Shown: one piece after another, positions 18,404-28,232 of the stretch
Position numbering within the stretch: position 1 is the first letter of the stretch
Layout of the letters: every line of letters starts with the position of its first letter
Assembly (NCBI GenBank): GCA_018821785.1
Contig: JAHJLI010000181.1
Span: 1-57,440, forward strand
Reading direction: 5' to 3'
Source: Pseudomonadota bacterium
GTDB taxonomy: Bacteria; Desulfobacterota; Desulfobulbia; Desulfobulbales; Desulfocapsaceae
Length of the DNA stretch: 57,440 nucleotides
Made by a program: the position numbers and the translations under genes
Notes under the pieces: model-generated
What the model was told of the DNA's origin: nothing
What the model saw: only the letters and a program-made list of their open reading frames with translations
Database searches by the model: none

Positions 18404-18857
18404 AAAAAAATTTTTAATCGCCGACAATAGTTGGCAAGGACTTGGTGTCGGCAAAGCATATAGCCAAGGATATTTGAATTCGGAAAAAGGCCGGACGGTG
18501 CGGGTAAGAATTATCGGCGACAGAGGCTTTCTGACCATCAAGGGGCCGAACGATCACGGCGCAAGACTCGAATATGAGTATGATATTCCGGTAGAAGACG
18601 CCAGGGAAATGCTCGATCTTCTGTGCCAAAAACCCTTGATAGAAAAAATCCGCTACTGCATCTCTTTTGCCGGCTTCATCTGGGAAGTCGATGATTTTAA
18701 AGGTGAAAATGAAGGCCTGCTGATAGCAGAAATTGAGCTGGAATATGTCGGACAAGAATTTTCTCAACCTTCATGGATCGGCCCGGAGGTCACCGGTGAC
18801 TCAAGATATTACAACGCGAATCTGGTGAAAAATCCTTATTCCACCTGGAAGGCGTAA
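18387..18857 (+). CDS. CYTH-domain protein (triphosphatase/class IV cyclase fold)
   Basis: A compact 156-aa CYTH protein. The defining EIEKKFL motif is at residues 4-10, with the alternating charged residues of the triphosphate tunnel (VRVRI, FLTIKGP, LEYEYDIP, EVDDFKGE, IAEIELE). Short bacterial CYTH proteins of this length are often inorganic triphosphatases; some act as class IV adenylate cyclases. Sequence alone does not decide. GGAGGACGACTTT lies directly before the ATG, inside the end of the upstream membrane-protein gene, so the two are probably translationally coupled. Confidence 0.9.
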   Translation: MGKEIEKKFLIADNSWQGLGVGKAYSQGYLNSEKGRTVRVRIIGDRGFLTIKGPNDHGARLEYEYDIPVEDAREMLDLLCQKPLIEKIRYCISFAGFIWEVDDFKGENEGLLIAEIELEYVGQEFSQPSWIGPEVTGDSRYYNANLVKNPYSTWKA

Positions 18858-19059
18858 GCGAAATATTTGCCCGGAACTTTCGTAATTACATACAAAAAAC
18901 CATTTTACTATTATCTGCTAAAGTTCTAGTATAGGAACGGTCGTCATCAAGAGCGGTATCCAAGCACATCTTGACGCCATCTTTTTCGTCGGCTGAATGC
19001 ATAGGCGCGGGTCCATAAAAAGACCTGCATTAATAATTTAATTACAGGAGATCAACGCG

Positions 19060-20661
19060 ATGAGAAAAACGAAGAATCTGATTGCTGCATTCTGTGGTGC
19101 AACCTTGCTGATGGCATCGATGCAAGCCATGGCGGCACCAAAGACCCTTGTGTTCTGCTCGGAGGGAAGCCCGGAGGGTTTTAACCCGGCCTTTTATACC
19201 GCTGGAACCACCTTTGACGCCTCTTCCCGCACCCTTTTCGACAAACTCTCGGCCTTCAAGAGAGGAACCACTGAGATTGAGCCAGGGCTTGCTGAAAAAT
19301 GGGATATTTCCGCCGATGGCCTGGAGTACACCTTCCATCTTCGCAAAGGGGTGAAATTTCATACCACCACTAATTTCAAACCAACTCGTGATTTCAACGC
19401 CGACGACATCATCTTCACCTTTATGCGGCAGTTTGACAAAGAACACCCCTACCATAAGGTCGGTGGCGGCAAGTATGAATACTTCAACAGTATGTCGATG
19501 CCCGACCTCATCAAAGAGATCGTCAAAGTTGATGACTATACCGTCAAGTTCGTCCTCAAGCGTAAGGAAGCACCGTTTATCGCTAACCTGGCGATGGATT
19601 TTGCTTCAGTCTTCTCCGCTGAATACGCCGACAACATGATGAAGGCTGGAACCCCGGACAAGGTGGATTTTGAACCGGTCGGCACCGGACCTTTCCAATT
19701 CGTTGCTTACCAGAAAGACGCATCAATTCGCTACAAAGCTCACCCCGACTACTGGCGCGGCAAAGCGGCCATAGATAATCTGGTTTTCGCCATCACCCCT
19801 GATCCCTCGGTACGCTATCAGAAACTGAAGGCCAACGAGTGCCAGGTCATGTTTAACCCGAATCCCGCCGACCTCGACGCAATGAAAAAGGATCCGGTAG
19901 TCAACCTCCTGCAGAAAGAAGGGCTGAATGTCGGATATCTCGCATACAACACCTCGGTCGCCCCCTTTGACAATGTCAAAGTCCGTAAGGCCTTGAATAT
20001 GGCCATGAATAAAAAGGCAATCCTTGAGGCCGTTTACCAGGGATCGGGCAAAATTGCTAAAAACCCAATTCCGCCAACCATCTGGTCCTATAACGATGCC
20101 GTTGTCGACGATCCTTATGATCCGGTTGCCGCCAAGAAAGCCCTCGATGAGGCCGGTGTAAAAGACCTGAAGATGAAAATCTGGGCAATGCCGGTGCAGC
20201 GTCCCTACAACCCGAATGCCCGTCGTATGGCCGAGATGCTCCAGGCTGACTTTGCGCAAGTTGGCGTCGGTGTTGAAATAGTCTCCTTTGAGTGGGCTGA
20301 GTATCTTAAGCGTTCCAAGGAAAAAAATCGGGATGGCGCAGTGCTCCTCGGCTGGACCGGTGACAACGGTGACCCGGACAACTTCCTTGCCGTGCTCCTC
20401 GGCTGTGATGCCGTTGGCAATGCCAACCGCGCTCAGTGGTGTTACAAGCCTTTTGACGACCTGATTCAGAAAGCCAAAGTTACTGCCGATCCTGCAGAGC
20501 GCACCAAGCTTTATGGCCAAGCCCAAGTGGTTTTCAAAGAGCAGGCCCCGTGGGCAACCATCGCCCATTCCGTGGTATTCCAACCTGTACGAAAAGAAGT
20601 GGTCGATTTCCGTATCGACCCCTTCGGCGGCAACATCTTTTACGGTGTTGACCTGAAGTAA
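19060..20661 (+). CDS. dppA: Dipeptide ABC transporter substrate-binding protein DppA
   Basis: A periplasmic SBP family 5 protein of 533 aa with a signal peptide (cut near residue 25 after AMA). It is close in length and sequence to E. coli DppA (535 aa): the mature start KTLVFCSEGSPEGFNP, then GLAEKWDIS and TFHLRKGVKFH are nearly identical. The conserved CSEGSPEGF segment and a late GWTGDNGDPDNF region line the peptide site. First gene of dppABCDF, preceded by an AGGAG. The strong terminator just after it likely keeps DppA more abundant than the permease. Confidence 0.95.
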   Translation: MRKTKNLIAAFCGATLLMASMQAMAAPKTLVFCSEGSPEGFNPAFYTAGTTFDASSRTLFDKLSAFKRGTTEIEPGLAEKWDISADGLEYTFHLRKGVKFHTTTNFKPTRDFNADDIIFTFMRQFDKEHPYHKVGGGKYEYFNSMSMPDLIKEIVKVDDYTVKFVLKRKEAPFIANLAMDFASVFSAEYADNMMKAGTPDKVDFEPVGTGPFQFVAYQKDASIRYKAHPDYWRGKAAIDNLVFAITPDPSVRYQKLKANECQVMFNPNPADLDAMKKDPVVNLLQKEGLNVGYLAYNTSVAPFDNVKVRKALNMAMNKKAILEAVYQGSGKIAKNPIPPTIWSYNDAVVDDPYDPVAAKKALDEAGVKDLKMKIWAMPVQRPYNPNARRMAEMLQADFAQVGVGVEIVSFEWAEYLKRSKEKNRDGAVLLGWTGDNGDPDNFLAVLLGCDAVGNANRAQWCYKPFDDLIQKAKVTADPAERTKLYGQAQVVFKEQAPWATIAHSVVFQPVRKEVVDFRIDPFGGNIFYGVDLK

Positions 20662-20675
20662 GCGTTATACAGAGA

Positions 20676-20707
20676 GGCCGGGCAGAAGTTTCTGCCCGGC
20701 CTTTTTT
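20676..20707 (+). terminator. Strong hairpin terminator between dppA and dppB
   Basis: A perfect 12-bp G+C-rich stem (20676-20687 with 20690-20701) with a minimal loop, followed by TTTTTT. It lies 14 bp after dppA inside the operon, so it should attenuate transcription into dppBCDF. Confidence 0.9.
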
Positions 20708-20737
20708 GCATGCGGACACTTTCCCTGAGACTCTCAT

Positions 20738-21748
20738 ATGTTTGTCTATTTTTTAAGAAAACTGATTGTCATTTTACCGACCTTTTTCGGGGTCACTCTA
20801 GTGGCTTTTGTGTTCATTCGTACTCTGCCAGGCGATCCGGTTATGTTGATGGCCGGAGAACGTGGCATGAGTCCGGAACGTCACGCCGAACTGATGGCCG
20901 AAATGGGTTTTGATAAACCGATCATCGTCCAATATGGGTTGTATCTGAAACAGTTGGCTGGGGGTGATTTCGGTACATCGATTATCACCAAACAACCGGT
21001 GTTGAAGGAATTTGCTACCCTGTTTCCGGCAACAATCGAACTCTCCATTTGCGCCATGATCATTGCCATATTTTTCGGCCTACCGGCCGGGATGATTGCT
21101 GCCACGCGCCGTGGTTCAGTCTTCGACCATACCGTCATGACCAGTGCTTTAACCGGCTATTCGATGCCGATTTTCTGGTGGGGCCTTTTACTCATCATTT
21201 TCTTTTCCGGGATCCTCGGCTGGACTCCTGTATCCGGGAGGGTATCGCTGCTCTACTACTTCGAAACGGTCACCGGTTTCATGCTCATTGACAGTTTTCT
21301 CTCCGGGCAGGAGGGTGCCTTTATCTCCGCCATGTCGCATCTCATTCTGCCCTCGATAGTCCTCGGCACAATACCTTTGGCTGTTATTGCCAGGCAGACC
21401 CGCTCCGCAATGCTTGAGGTGCTGAGCGAAGATTATGTCCGCACCGCCAGGGCCAAAGGCCTCGGGCCGATGCGGGTTATCGGTGTCCATGCCCTACGTA
21501 ACGCCATGATCCCGGTCATAACCGTTATCGGCCTGCAGGTTGGAGTACTCTTTGCCGGGGCGATTCTTACCGAGACCATTTTTTCCTGGCCGGGCATCGG
21601 CAAGTGGATGGTCGACTCGATTTTTCGTCGGGATTACCCTGCAGTGCAGGGCGGTCTCCTGCTCATTGCCGCAATTGTAATGATCGTCAATCTGGTGGTT
21701 GATCTGCTCTACGGTTTGATCAACCCGCAAATTCGCCACACGGATTAG
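20738..21748 (+). CDS. dppB: Dipeptide ABC transporter permease DppB
   Basis: A 336-aa inner-membrane permease of the DppB/OppB type. MFVYFLRKLIVILPTFFGV is the classic N-terminal helix, followed by the FIRTLPGDP family motif. The cytoplasmic EAA loop that contacts the ATPases is DYVRTARAKGLGPMRVIGVHA. Six transmembrane segments are visible. It follows dppA after the internal terminator and pairs with DppC. Confidence 0.95.
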   Translation: MFVYFLRKLIVILPTFFGVTLVAFVFIRTLPGDPVMLMAGERGMSPERHAELMAEMGFDKPIIVQYGLYLKQLAGGDFGTSIITKQPVLKEFATLFPATIELSICAMIIAIFFGLPAGMIAATRRGSVFDHTVMTSALTGYSMPIFWWGLLLIIFFSGILGWTPVSGRVSLLYYFETVTGFMLIDSFLSGQEGAFISAMSHLILPSIVLGTIPLAVIARQTRSAMLEVLSEDYVRTARAKGLGPMRVIGVHALRNAMIPVITVIGLQVGVLFAGAILTETIFSWPGIGKWMVDSIFRRDYPAVQGGLLLIAAIVMIVNLVVDLLYGLINPQIRHTD

Positions 21749-21841
21749 GGGCCTTTTGCAAGGGCCTTTTATCCATTTGGTTACGGCCCCTTATGCCGGT
21801 TAACATCAAATTGTAGAATATTTTTTAACTACGGCTTAATT

Positions 21842-22753
21842 ATGACCGAAATCGCCTTGCAGGAAGTTGTTGATAATCGTCCGACCGGATTTCGCGCAGT
21901 TCTTGCCGAATTCTGGTCCTATTTCAGTGAAAACCGCGGCGCTGTCGCAGGCTTGGTGTTTTTCGTGGGCGTTATTCTCGTTGCCGTTTTTGCCGATTTT
22001 ATTGCTCCCCATGGCCCCAACCATCAGTATCGGGACGCCCTCCTGCAACCGCCGTTCTGGCAGGACGGAGGGAGTATTAAGTTTCCCCTTGGTACTGATG
22101 CCATCGGTCGGGACATGCTGTCGCGGCTTATTCATGGCGCGCAATATTCACTTTTTATCGGCTGCATTGTCGTATCAATCTCGCTTGTTGCCGGCATCAT
22201 TTTCGGGCTTCTTGCCGGGTTTTTCCGGGGCCGGATCGATACCTTCATCATGCGCATCATGGATATCGTTTTGGCCTTTCCCAGCCTGCTGCTGGCCCTC
22301 GTCCTCGTCGCCATTCTCGGTCCGAGCCTGATAAATGCGATGATCGCCATCGCCATTGTTCAGCAGCCGCATTATGTCCGCTTGACTCGGGCCGCAGTCA
22401 TGACGGAAATGACCAAGGACTATGTCACCGCCGCCCGGGTCATCGGCATTCGTTCCCTTCGCTTGATGTTTGTCACCATTCTGCCCAACTGTATGGCCCC
22501 GCTCATCGTACAGGCGGCCCTCAGTTTTTCGTCCGCCATCCTCGATGCCGCTGCACTTGGGTTTTTAGGAATGGGGGCCCAGCCGCCGACCCCGGAATGG
22601 GGCACCATGTTGGCCGAAGCCAGAGAATTCATTCTTCGCGCCTGGTGGGTCGTGACTTTTCCGGGAGTGGCCATTCTCACCACCGTTCTGGCCATCAACA
22701 TGATGGGTGACGGGCTGCGGGACGCCCTTGATCCAAAACTCAAACGTTCATAA
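21842..22753 (+). CDS. dppC: Dipeptide ABC transporter permease DppC
   Basis: A 303-aa permease with the DppC/OppC layout: a cytoplasmic N-terminus, a first helix at about 38-58, a periplasmic stretch with LGTDAIGRDMLSRLIHG, then five further helices. The EAA loop is DYVTAARVIGIRSLRLMFVTI. It lies 93 bp after dppB. That gap has a GGCC-rich repeat too weak to call as a terminator. No clear Shine-Dalgarno is seen at its start. Confidence 0.95.
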   Translation: MTEIALQEVVDNRPTGFRAVLAEFWSYFSENRGAVAGLVFFVGVILVAVFADFIAPHGPNHQYRDALLQPPFWQDGGSIKFPLGTDAIGRDMLSRLIHGAQYSLFIGCIVVSISLVAGIIFGLLAGFFRGRIDTFIMRIMDIVLAFPSLLLALVLVAILGPSLINAMIAIAIVQQPHYVRLTRAAVMTEMTKDYVTAARVIGIRSLRLMFVTILPNCMAPLIVQAALSFSSAILDAAALGFLGMGAQPPTPEWGTMLAEAREFILRAWWVVTFPGVAILTTVLAINMMGDGLRDALDPKLKRS

Positions 22754-22760
22754 CTGCACC

Positions 22761-23756
22761 ATGCCATTACTTGAAATCGACAATCTCAGCGTAACCTTTC
22801 AAACGGCCGGCGGCCTTTTCACCGCTGTCGACCGAATATCTCTGCACATAGAACCAAGTGAAATCGTCTCCATCGTCGGCGAGTCCGGCTCCGGCAAGTC
22901 GGTCGCCGTGCTGGCCCTTATGGGTCTTTTGCCATGGACTGCAACCGTCACCGCCGATGTACTGCGCTTTGACGGCCAGGATCTGACGACCATCACCAAG
23001 CCAGAACTCCGCAAGATAATCGGCTGTCAAATGGCGATGATCTTTCAGGAACCAATGACCAGTCTCAATCCCTGCTTTACCGTCGGATTCCAGTTAACCG
23101 AAACCTTGAAAATCCATCTTGGCATGAATCGTGCCGAGCAGAAACGGCGGGCCATCGAACTCCTCGAGCTGGTCGGCATTCCTGAACCGGAAAAACGCTT
23201 GTCAGCCTTTCCGCATCAACTGTCGGGAGGCATGAATCAACGGGTGATGATTGCCATTGCCATCTCCTGCAATCCGAGACTGCTTATCGCCGATGAACCG
23301 ACCACCGCCCTGGACGTTACCATCCAGGCGCAGATCCTTGATCTGCTCCTGAAACTGCAAAAAGAAAAAGGCATGTCGCTGGTTCTCATTACCCATGACA
23401 TGGGGGTGGTAGCGGAAACTGCCGAAAGAGTATTTGTGCAATATGCCGGGCAACAGGTTGAACAACAACCGGTCAAGGGGTTGTTCGCAAGGCCGCACCA
23501 TCCCTACACCCAGGCCCTCTTGAACTCACTGCCCGAGCGGTCGAATTCACGGATTCTCCCGTCCATCGCCGGAATCGTTCCCGGCCAGTTCGACAAACCA
23601 CAGGGTTGTCTCTTTTCCCCCCGCTGCCACTATGCCACCGATCTTTGCCGGGAAAAACCGCCAACAGCCGGACCAGTTGAATTTGGCAATGCCTTGTGCC
23701 ACTACCCCCTCGCCGATGGGGTTCCCACCAACTATCCCCAAGAGGTGCGCGCATGA
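22761..23756 (+). CDS. dppD: Dipeptide ABC transporter ATP-binding protein DppD
   Basis: A 331-aa ABC ATPase. Walker [10 protein letters not shown]-loop [12 protein letters not shown], signature LSGGMNQR and Walker [13 protein letters not shown] are intact. The C-terminal oligopeptide-transporter extension contains the Cys-rich [16 protein letters not shown] segment, which in several Dpp/Opp ATPases coordinates an Fe-S cluster. The start at 22761 (MPLLEIDNL) is used, 7 bp after dppC; an upstream in-frame ATG would lie within dppC. The stop overlaps dppF by 4 bp. Confidence 0.95.
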   Translation: MPLLEIDNLSVTFQTAGGLFTAVDRISLHIEPSEIVSIVGESGSGKSVAVLALMGLLPWTATVTADVLRFDGQDLTTITKPELRKIIGCQMAMIFQEPMTSLNPCFTVGFQLTETLKIHLGMNRAEQKRRAIELLELVGIPEPEKRLSAFPHQLSGGMNQRVMIAIAISCNPRLLIADEPTTALDVTIQAQILDLLLKLQKEKGMSLVLITHDMGVVAETAERVFVQYAGQQVEQQPVKGLFARPHHPYTQALLNSLPERSNSRILPSIAGIVPGQFDKPQGCLFSPRCHYATDLCREKPPTAGPVEFGNALCHYPLADGVPTNYPQEVRA

Positions 23757-24730
23757 AAGGTGACGTCGTTCTTACGGCCAAAGACCTGACCCGCCATTAT
23801 CACGTTGATCGCGGTACCTTCCGCAAGCCCGCCGTCCTCAAGGCCCTTGACGGAGCAACCTTTACTCTTGCCAAAGGCAGAACTCTGGCAGTTGTCGGGG
23901 AGTCCGGCTGCGGCAAATCGACCCTGGCGCGCCTGGTAACGATGATCGAAAAACCAACCTCAGGTACGCTTAATATCGGGGGCATCGATATCACCAGCGC
24001 CGACAAGGGGACGCTCATGGGTCTCCATAAAACCGTGCAGATCGTCTTTCAGGATCCCTATGGCTCCCTCAACCCGAGGCAGAAAATCGGCCATGCCCTT
24101 GAAGAGCCCCTCTTGGTCAATACCACCATGGGCAAAAAGGAGCGGAGGGACGCAGCGCTGAAAATCATCAACCTGGTCGGCCTCAGGCCTGAACATTATG
24201 ATCGCTATCCGCATATGTTTTCCGGTGGCCAGCGGCAACGCATCGCCGTGGCCAGGGCCCTGATGCTCAATCCGAACATCGTCGTCCTCGACGAGCCGGT
24301 CTCAGCTCTTGATGTGTCAATTCAGGCCCAGATCCTCAACCTTATAGTCAGCTTGCAGGAACAGTTCGATCTGGCCTATCTCTTTATCAGCCACGACCTC
24401 TCGGTTGTTAAACACATCGCCGACGAGGTAATGGTCATGTATCTCGGCAAACCGGTTGAATCGGCAAGCCGTGACACCCTCTTTACCAAACCGCACCATC
24501 CTTACACTCGGGCTCTTCTGTCAGCTACCCCGGTTGCCGATCCCTTCAGGGTCAAAGAGCGCATCGTCCTGCACGGCGAACTGCCCTCGCCCATTGCCCC
24601 GCCATCCGGCTGCACCTTCCATCCACGCTGCCCTTCAATGACCGATATCTGCAAGGAAAAGGCCCCGGAGACCCGGGAGATTGACGGTTGTCGGGTGGCC
24701 TGTTATCATCCGAAAATCTACTCGTCGTAA
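23753..24730 (+). CDS. dppF: Dipeptide ABC transporter ATP-binding protein DppF
   Basis: A 325-aa second ATPase of the dipeptide importer. Walker A GESGCGKS, signature FSGGQRQR and Walker B IVVLDEPVSALD are intact, with the C-terminal extension SGCTFHPRCPSMTDIC. The ATG at 23753 overlaps the dppD stop (ATGA) and has AAGAGGT upstream. Last gene of the dpp operon. No terminator was recognised after it. Confidence 0.95.
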   Translation: MKGDVVLTAKDLTRHYHVDRGTFRKPAVLKALDGATFTLAKGRTLAVVGESGCGKSTLARLVTMIEKPTSGTLNIGGIDITSADKGTLMGLHKTVQIVFQDPYGSLNPRQKIGHALEEPLLVNTTMGKKERRDAALKIINLVGLRPEHYDRYPHMFSGGQRQRIAVARALMLNPNIVVLDEPVSALDVSIQAQILNLIVSLQEQFDLAYLFISHDLSVVKHIADEVMVMYLGKPVESASRDTLFTKPHHPYTRALLSATPVADPFRVKERIVLHGELPSPIAPPSGCTFHPRCPSMTDICKEKAPETREIDGCRVACYHPKIYSS

Positions 24731-24843
24731 GATGGGTAAAGAAAGACCGAACTGATATGTGATTTTCTTTAGATGTAGATCTGTTCCCAAGAGTCTCTCT
24801 AACCCGACATTCTCAGGCTCTCACCTTCACACTTGGAGGAATT

Positions 24844-25794
24844 ATGAAATACTTATCTGTTGCAGACGGAAATACTATGCCCGCCCTCGGCCTCGGAACC
24901 TGGAAATCGAACAAAGGGGAGGTCGCAGCGGCGGTCGGCGAAGCCATTACGATCGGCTACCGGCATATCGATTGCGCCCCGATCTATATGAATGAACAGG
25001 AGGTTGGAGGGGCGCTGAACAACGCCTTTAAATCGGGACAGGTGAAACGAGAGGAGTTGTGGATAACCTCTAAGCTTTGGAACAATGCCCATACCAAAAA
25101 ACATGTTCGGCCGGCGCTGGAAAAGTCCCTACGGGAACTGCAGCTTGACTATCTCGATCTCTTTCTCATCCATTGGCCGGTACATTTTCAAGCGAATGTG
25201 ATGTTTCCGAGACGGCCGGAAGAATATATTACACCTGAGGCCATCCCGATCGGCGAGACCTGGCAGGCCATGGAAACTCTGGTGGAAAAGGGTTTGTGCC
25301 GATTCATCGGGGTGTGCAATTTCAATCTTGGCCGCCTTCAGGAGCTGAAGAGACAGGCAAGCATTCAGCCGCTGATGAATCAAATTGAACTGCACCCTTA
25401 TCTCCAGCAGCTGCAGATGCTTGAATACTGTAAGGCTAACGGCACACTGCTGACCGCCTATTCGCCGCTCGGCTCAGGGGATCGTCCTGCCGGCATGAAA
25501 AAGGCCGACGAACCCTCCCTACTGGCCCATCCAATGGTCATTGAGATAGCAAACAAGAGAGGAATAAGCCCTGGACAAGTTCTTTTAGCCTGGGCCTTGG
25601 CAAGAGGAACGGTGGTCATTCCAAAATCGGTCAATCCGGGTCGCCTACAGGAAAATTTTGCCGCCGCCGACCTCTCCCTCGACAACGCCGATATAGAGGC
25701 CATTAATGCCCTGGAAAAGGGTTATCGGTATGTCGACGGTTCATTTTTTGAGAGTCCGGGTTCTCCCTACACCGTCGCCGATCTCTGGGGCTAA
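24844..25794 (+). CDS. Aldo/keto reductase
   Basis: A 316-aa NADPH-dependent AKR with the complete catalytic tetrad Asp43, Tyr48, Lys77 and His110 (LFLIHWPV) and the cofactor loop VVIPKSVNP. The sequence is closest in style to AKR2/AKR4-type aldose or alcohol reductases rather than the quinone-linked AKR7/14 types. The substrate is not predictable. GGAGGAATT precedes the ATG. It lies downstream of dppF with its own 113-bp spacer and converges on korB. Confidence 0.9.
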   Translation: MKYLSVADGNTMPALGLGTWKSNKGEVAAAVGEAITIGYRHIDCAPIYMNEQEVGGALNNAFKSGQVKREELWITSKLWNNAHTKKHVRPALEKSLRELQLDYLDLFLIHWPVHFQANVMFPRRPEEYITPEAIPIGETWQAMETLVEKGLCRFIGVCNFNLGRLQELKRQASIQPLMNQIELHPYLQQLQMLEYCKANGTLLTAYSPLGSGDRPAGMKKADEPSLLAHPMVIEIANKRGISPGQVLLAWALARGTVVIPKSVNPGRLQENFAAADLSLDNADIEAINALEKGYRYVDGSFFESPGSPYTVADLWG

Positions 25795-25796
25795 AA

Positions 25797-27092
25797 TTAT
25801 CGGCCGCAGATCCGTTCCGCTACTGCCAGAGCCTCCTCAAACATCTTGCCCTTATAGCGGAGGCTTAAGCCGGCAGCAAGCATTTCATAATTGAGCAGGA
25901 TCCCTTCCCTGGCCACAACGGCCAAGGCCGCCAGGGCCTGCTCCGATGCCCGTATCTTCATCTCGGAAAAATCAATATCAATGACCTTTGCCCGAGTTTC
26001 CGGCAGGGAGAGCTTACTGTCTTTGACGACAAGTGCCTCCTCAGGGAGGGTGCTGAACATCTTTTTCCTCCTGGCCACTCCCTCGGCGGCGACACATAAC
26101 ACGACAGCAGGGCTACCGATCCCTGTGTAATCGATAGGCTCTCGATCCAAAACCACCTCAGCGATGGAATGGCCGCGCAGCACGGTGATCGGGTAATCGT
26201 TTTTCTGACTGACATGCAAGCCGCCGCTCATCCCGGCGAGGCAAAGTATTTCCCCAACAGTATTGATGAACTGCCCCGCCGATCCAAGAAGCAGAACGTC
26301 ACTGCGCGCGCCGATGGGGGCATCACATATTTTGGCTGCAACCATGGGCATGGAAGCTGCTGGGGCGCTCCTTGCCAGCCGGTGATAATGGGCCGAATAC
26401 TCCTCTCGCTCATTGACAGCAACCGGCCCTCCTGCAAGGCCCCTGTTGTGTATTTCTTCTTCCATCTGCGCCAGGCTTATCCGGTTCCTTTTGCTGTAAC
26501 GTCCCGGACACAACCCCCAAATATCAATCAGAGAAAATCCGGGATAACGAATTGCCTGCACGAGAGAATCAACCAGTGCTTTCCCGGTGGCCATGGTCCG
26601 ATCGACATAGGGGGCACCAGCTGCAACCGCTACCCGACAGATATCAAGCGGCGCCTCGAGTTCATTGAGAAAGCCGGAGGAGGTCTGCCCGGTCGTCGGG
26701 GTGGTTGCCGAGCACTGCCCGCCGGTCATGCCGTAGTTGAAATTATTGAGTATCAGGAGGGTGATATCGAGGTTGCGTCGACAGCTGCTGAGAACGTGGG
26801 CGCCACCGATCCCTAAGCCCCCATCGCCCATGATGACGATCACCTTCAGCTCAGGCCTTGCCATTTTAATCCCGGTAGCATAGGTCAAGGCGCGACCGTG
26901 CAGGCCATGAAAGGCGTGGGTATTGAAAAAGGTGTCAAAGAGTCCGGAGCAGCCGATATCACTGACAATTGCCACTTGGTTGCCGGATAACTCGAGGGTC
27001 TGCAAGGTCTGGTCAAGGCCGCGAACAACAACTTCATGGGCACAGCCCGGACAAAACACCGGCGGTCGTTGCCGGTTTAACAAACTGGTCAC
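25797..27092 (-). CDS. 2-oxoacid:ferredoxin oxidoreductase, fused beta (TPP) and gamma subunits
   Basis: A 431-aa fusion. Residues 1 to about 240 are the TPP-binding beta subunit: CPGC at 14-17, the GDGG site at 89-92 and NN at 116-117. The part from about 255 to 431 is a gamma-subunit domain, with LLLGSAGQFIN and VVLDREPIDYTGI. KorB and KorC-type subunits are usually separate. The enzyme would oxidise a 2-oxoacid to its acyl-CoA with ferredoxin reduction; the substrate is unassigned. It begins with GTG overlapping the korA stop (GTGA). No small ferredoxin subunit is adjacent. Confidence 0.88.
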   Translation of the reverse strand: MTSLLNRQRPPVFCPGCAHEVVVRGLDQTLQTLELSGNQVAIVSDIGCSGLFDTFFNTHAFHGLHGRALTYATGIKMARPELKVIVIMGDGGLGIGGAHVLSSCRRNLDITLLILNNFNYGMTGGQCSATTPTTGQTSSGFLNELEAPLDICRVAVAAGAPYVDRTMATGKALVDSLVQAIRYPGFSLIDIWGLCPGRYSKRNRISLAQMEEEIHNRGLAGGPVAVNEREEYSAHYHRLARSAPAASMPMVAAKICDAPIGARSDVLLLGSAGQFINTVGEILCLAGMSGGLHVSQKNDYPITVLRGHSIAEVVLDREPIDYTGIGSPAVVLCVAAEGVARRKKMFSTLPEEALVVKDSKLSLPETRAKVIDIDFSEMKIRASEQALAALAVVAREGILLNYEMLAAGLSLRYKGKMFEEALAVAERICGR

Positions 27093-28207
27093 GATCGCAC
27101 CTTCTCAACAATAATTTTCGGGTTAATCAGTTCCCCATTCATCCGGCCGTAAAAACTCACCGGGGTGTCGCCCGCAAGCCGTTCGATCTCGCGCACATAT
27201 TGCCCGAGGTTCATCTCGATCACCACAACTTTAGTTTTACCCTGCAGGTGTCGCCTGATACATTCTTCCGGTACAGGATAAAGCGTTTTTAAAATCAGTA
27301 AAGCTACCTTACTGCCCGATTGGCGAAGCTCCCGTACCGCGGTTTTTGCCGCCCTGGATGTCACCCCGTAAACCAGCAAAAGGATGGAATCATTTGCAGC
27401 TCCATCATACTCATAAAAAGTGAAATCACCGACTGCGCTAAGCAGTTTCTCCTGCATCCGTAGAATCCCTGCCTCGATGACCGCTGGATCGGTGGTTATA
27501 TAGCCATCTTCGCCGTGCGTGGAGGAGGTCTGCCGAGAAAGCCTTTCCCCGCCCAGTGGCAGAAAGAGGGGAACGTTTTCACCGGGTAGAGGTGTAAAAG
27601 GACTCCCCGGATGATCCGCCGGACAAAGTTTGCGGTCTTCCAATGCCGGCCCGATCAAGTCATCCAGATCGATGTTCTCGCGGATCATACCGATTTCCTT
27701 GTTCGAGGCAATGAATACCGGACAACGATACCGTTCAGCCAGGTTAAAGGCCTGCATGGTCAACAGGTAACAGTCCCTAACATCAACTGGGGCCAGGACA
27801 ATGACCGGCATCCCGCCGCTGTTGCCCCAGCGAAGAAATTGAATATCCCCATCCGCCCCCTTGGTAGCAGAACCGGTTGAAGGCCCAAGCCGCTGAACGT
27901 CAACAACCACCAGGGGAATTTCGCCGCCGATTGCAAAAGAGATCTGCTCACTGTAAAGACTTATCCCCGGCCCCGATGTGGCCGTCATCGCCTTCAAACC
28001 GGCCATCGAGGCCCCCAGGCAAAAACCAATGGAAGCTATCTCATCCTCGCCCTGCATGCACACTCCTCCCGATGGCGGGAGAAGTTGCAGCATCTGTTGA
28101 TATATCGAAGTGGCAGGGGTTATAGGATAGCCGGCAAAAAAACGGCATCCGGCCGCCACCGCCCCCCTGGCTATGGCTTCATTGCCTTCAAGAAAACACT
28201 GTGTCAT
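27089..28207 (-). CDS. 2-oxoacid:ferredoxin oxidoreductase alpha subunit (KorA-like)
   Basis: A 372-aa alpha subunit with the pyrimidine-binding signature GNEAIARGAVAAGCRFFAGY near the N-terminus, the invariant EDEIAS, and TSGPGISL. It pairs with the fused beta-gamma subunit downstream. The ATG at 28207 (MTQCFLEGNEA) is used because family members start just here; an in-frame GTG at 28267 would overlap the binding-protein gene by 35 bp. Third gene of the kinase-SBP-korA-korB unit. The best guess is a 2-oxoglutarate- or branched or aryl 2-oxoacid-type enzyme, unproven. Confidence 0.88.
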   Translation of the reverse strand: MTQCFLEGNEAIARGAVAAGCRFFAGYPITPATSIYQQMLQLLPPSGGVCMQGEDEIASIGFCLGASMAGLKAMTATSGPGISLYSEQISFAIGGEIPLVVVDVQRLGPSTGSATKGADGDIQFLRWGNSGGMPVIVLAPVDVRDCYLLTMQAFNLAERYRCPVFIASNKEIGMIRENIDLDDLIGPALEDRKLCPADHPGSPFTPLPGENVPLFLPLGGERLSRQTSSTHGEDGYITTDPAVIEAGILRMQEKLLSAVGDFTFYEYDGAANDSILLLVYGVTSRAAKTAVRELRQSGSKVALLILKTLYPVPEECIRRHLQGKTKVVVIEMNLGQYVREIERLAGDTPVSFYGRMNGELINPKIIVEKVRS

Positions 28208-28232
28208 GCTCTTAATTCCCAGTGAGACACCA

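Noticed and set aside
19723..20583. 286-codon minus-strand open frame inside dppA
   Set aside because: Antisense to an almost textbook DppA; no start signal.
21749..21780. Terminator between dppB and dppC
   Set aside because: The GGCC-TTTTGCAAG-GGCC repeat gives only a short imperfect stem; too weak to call.
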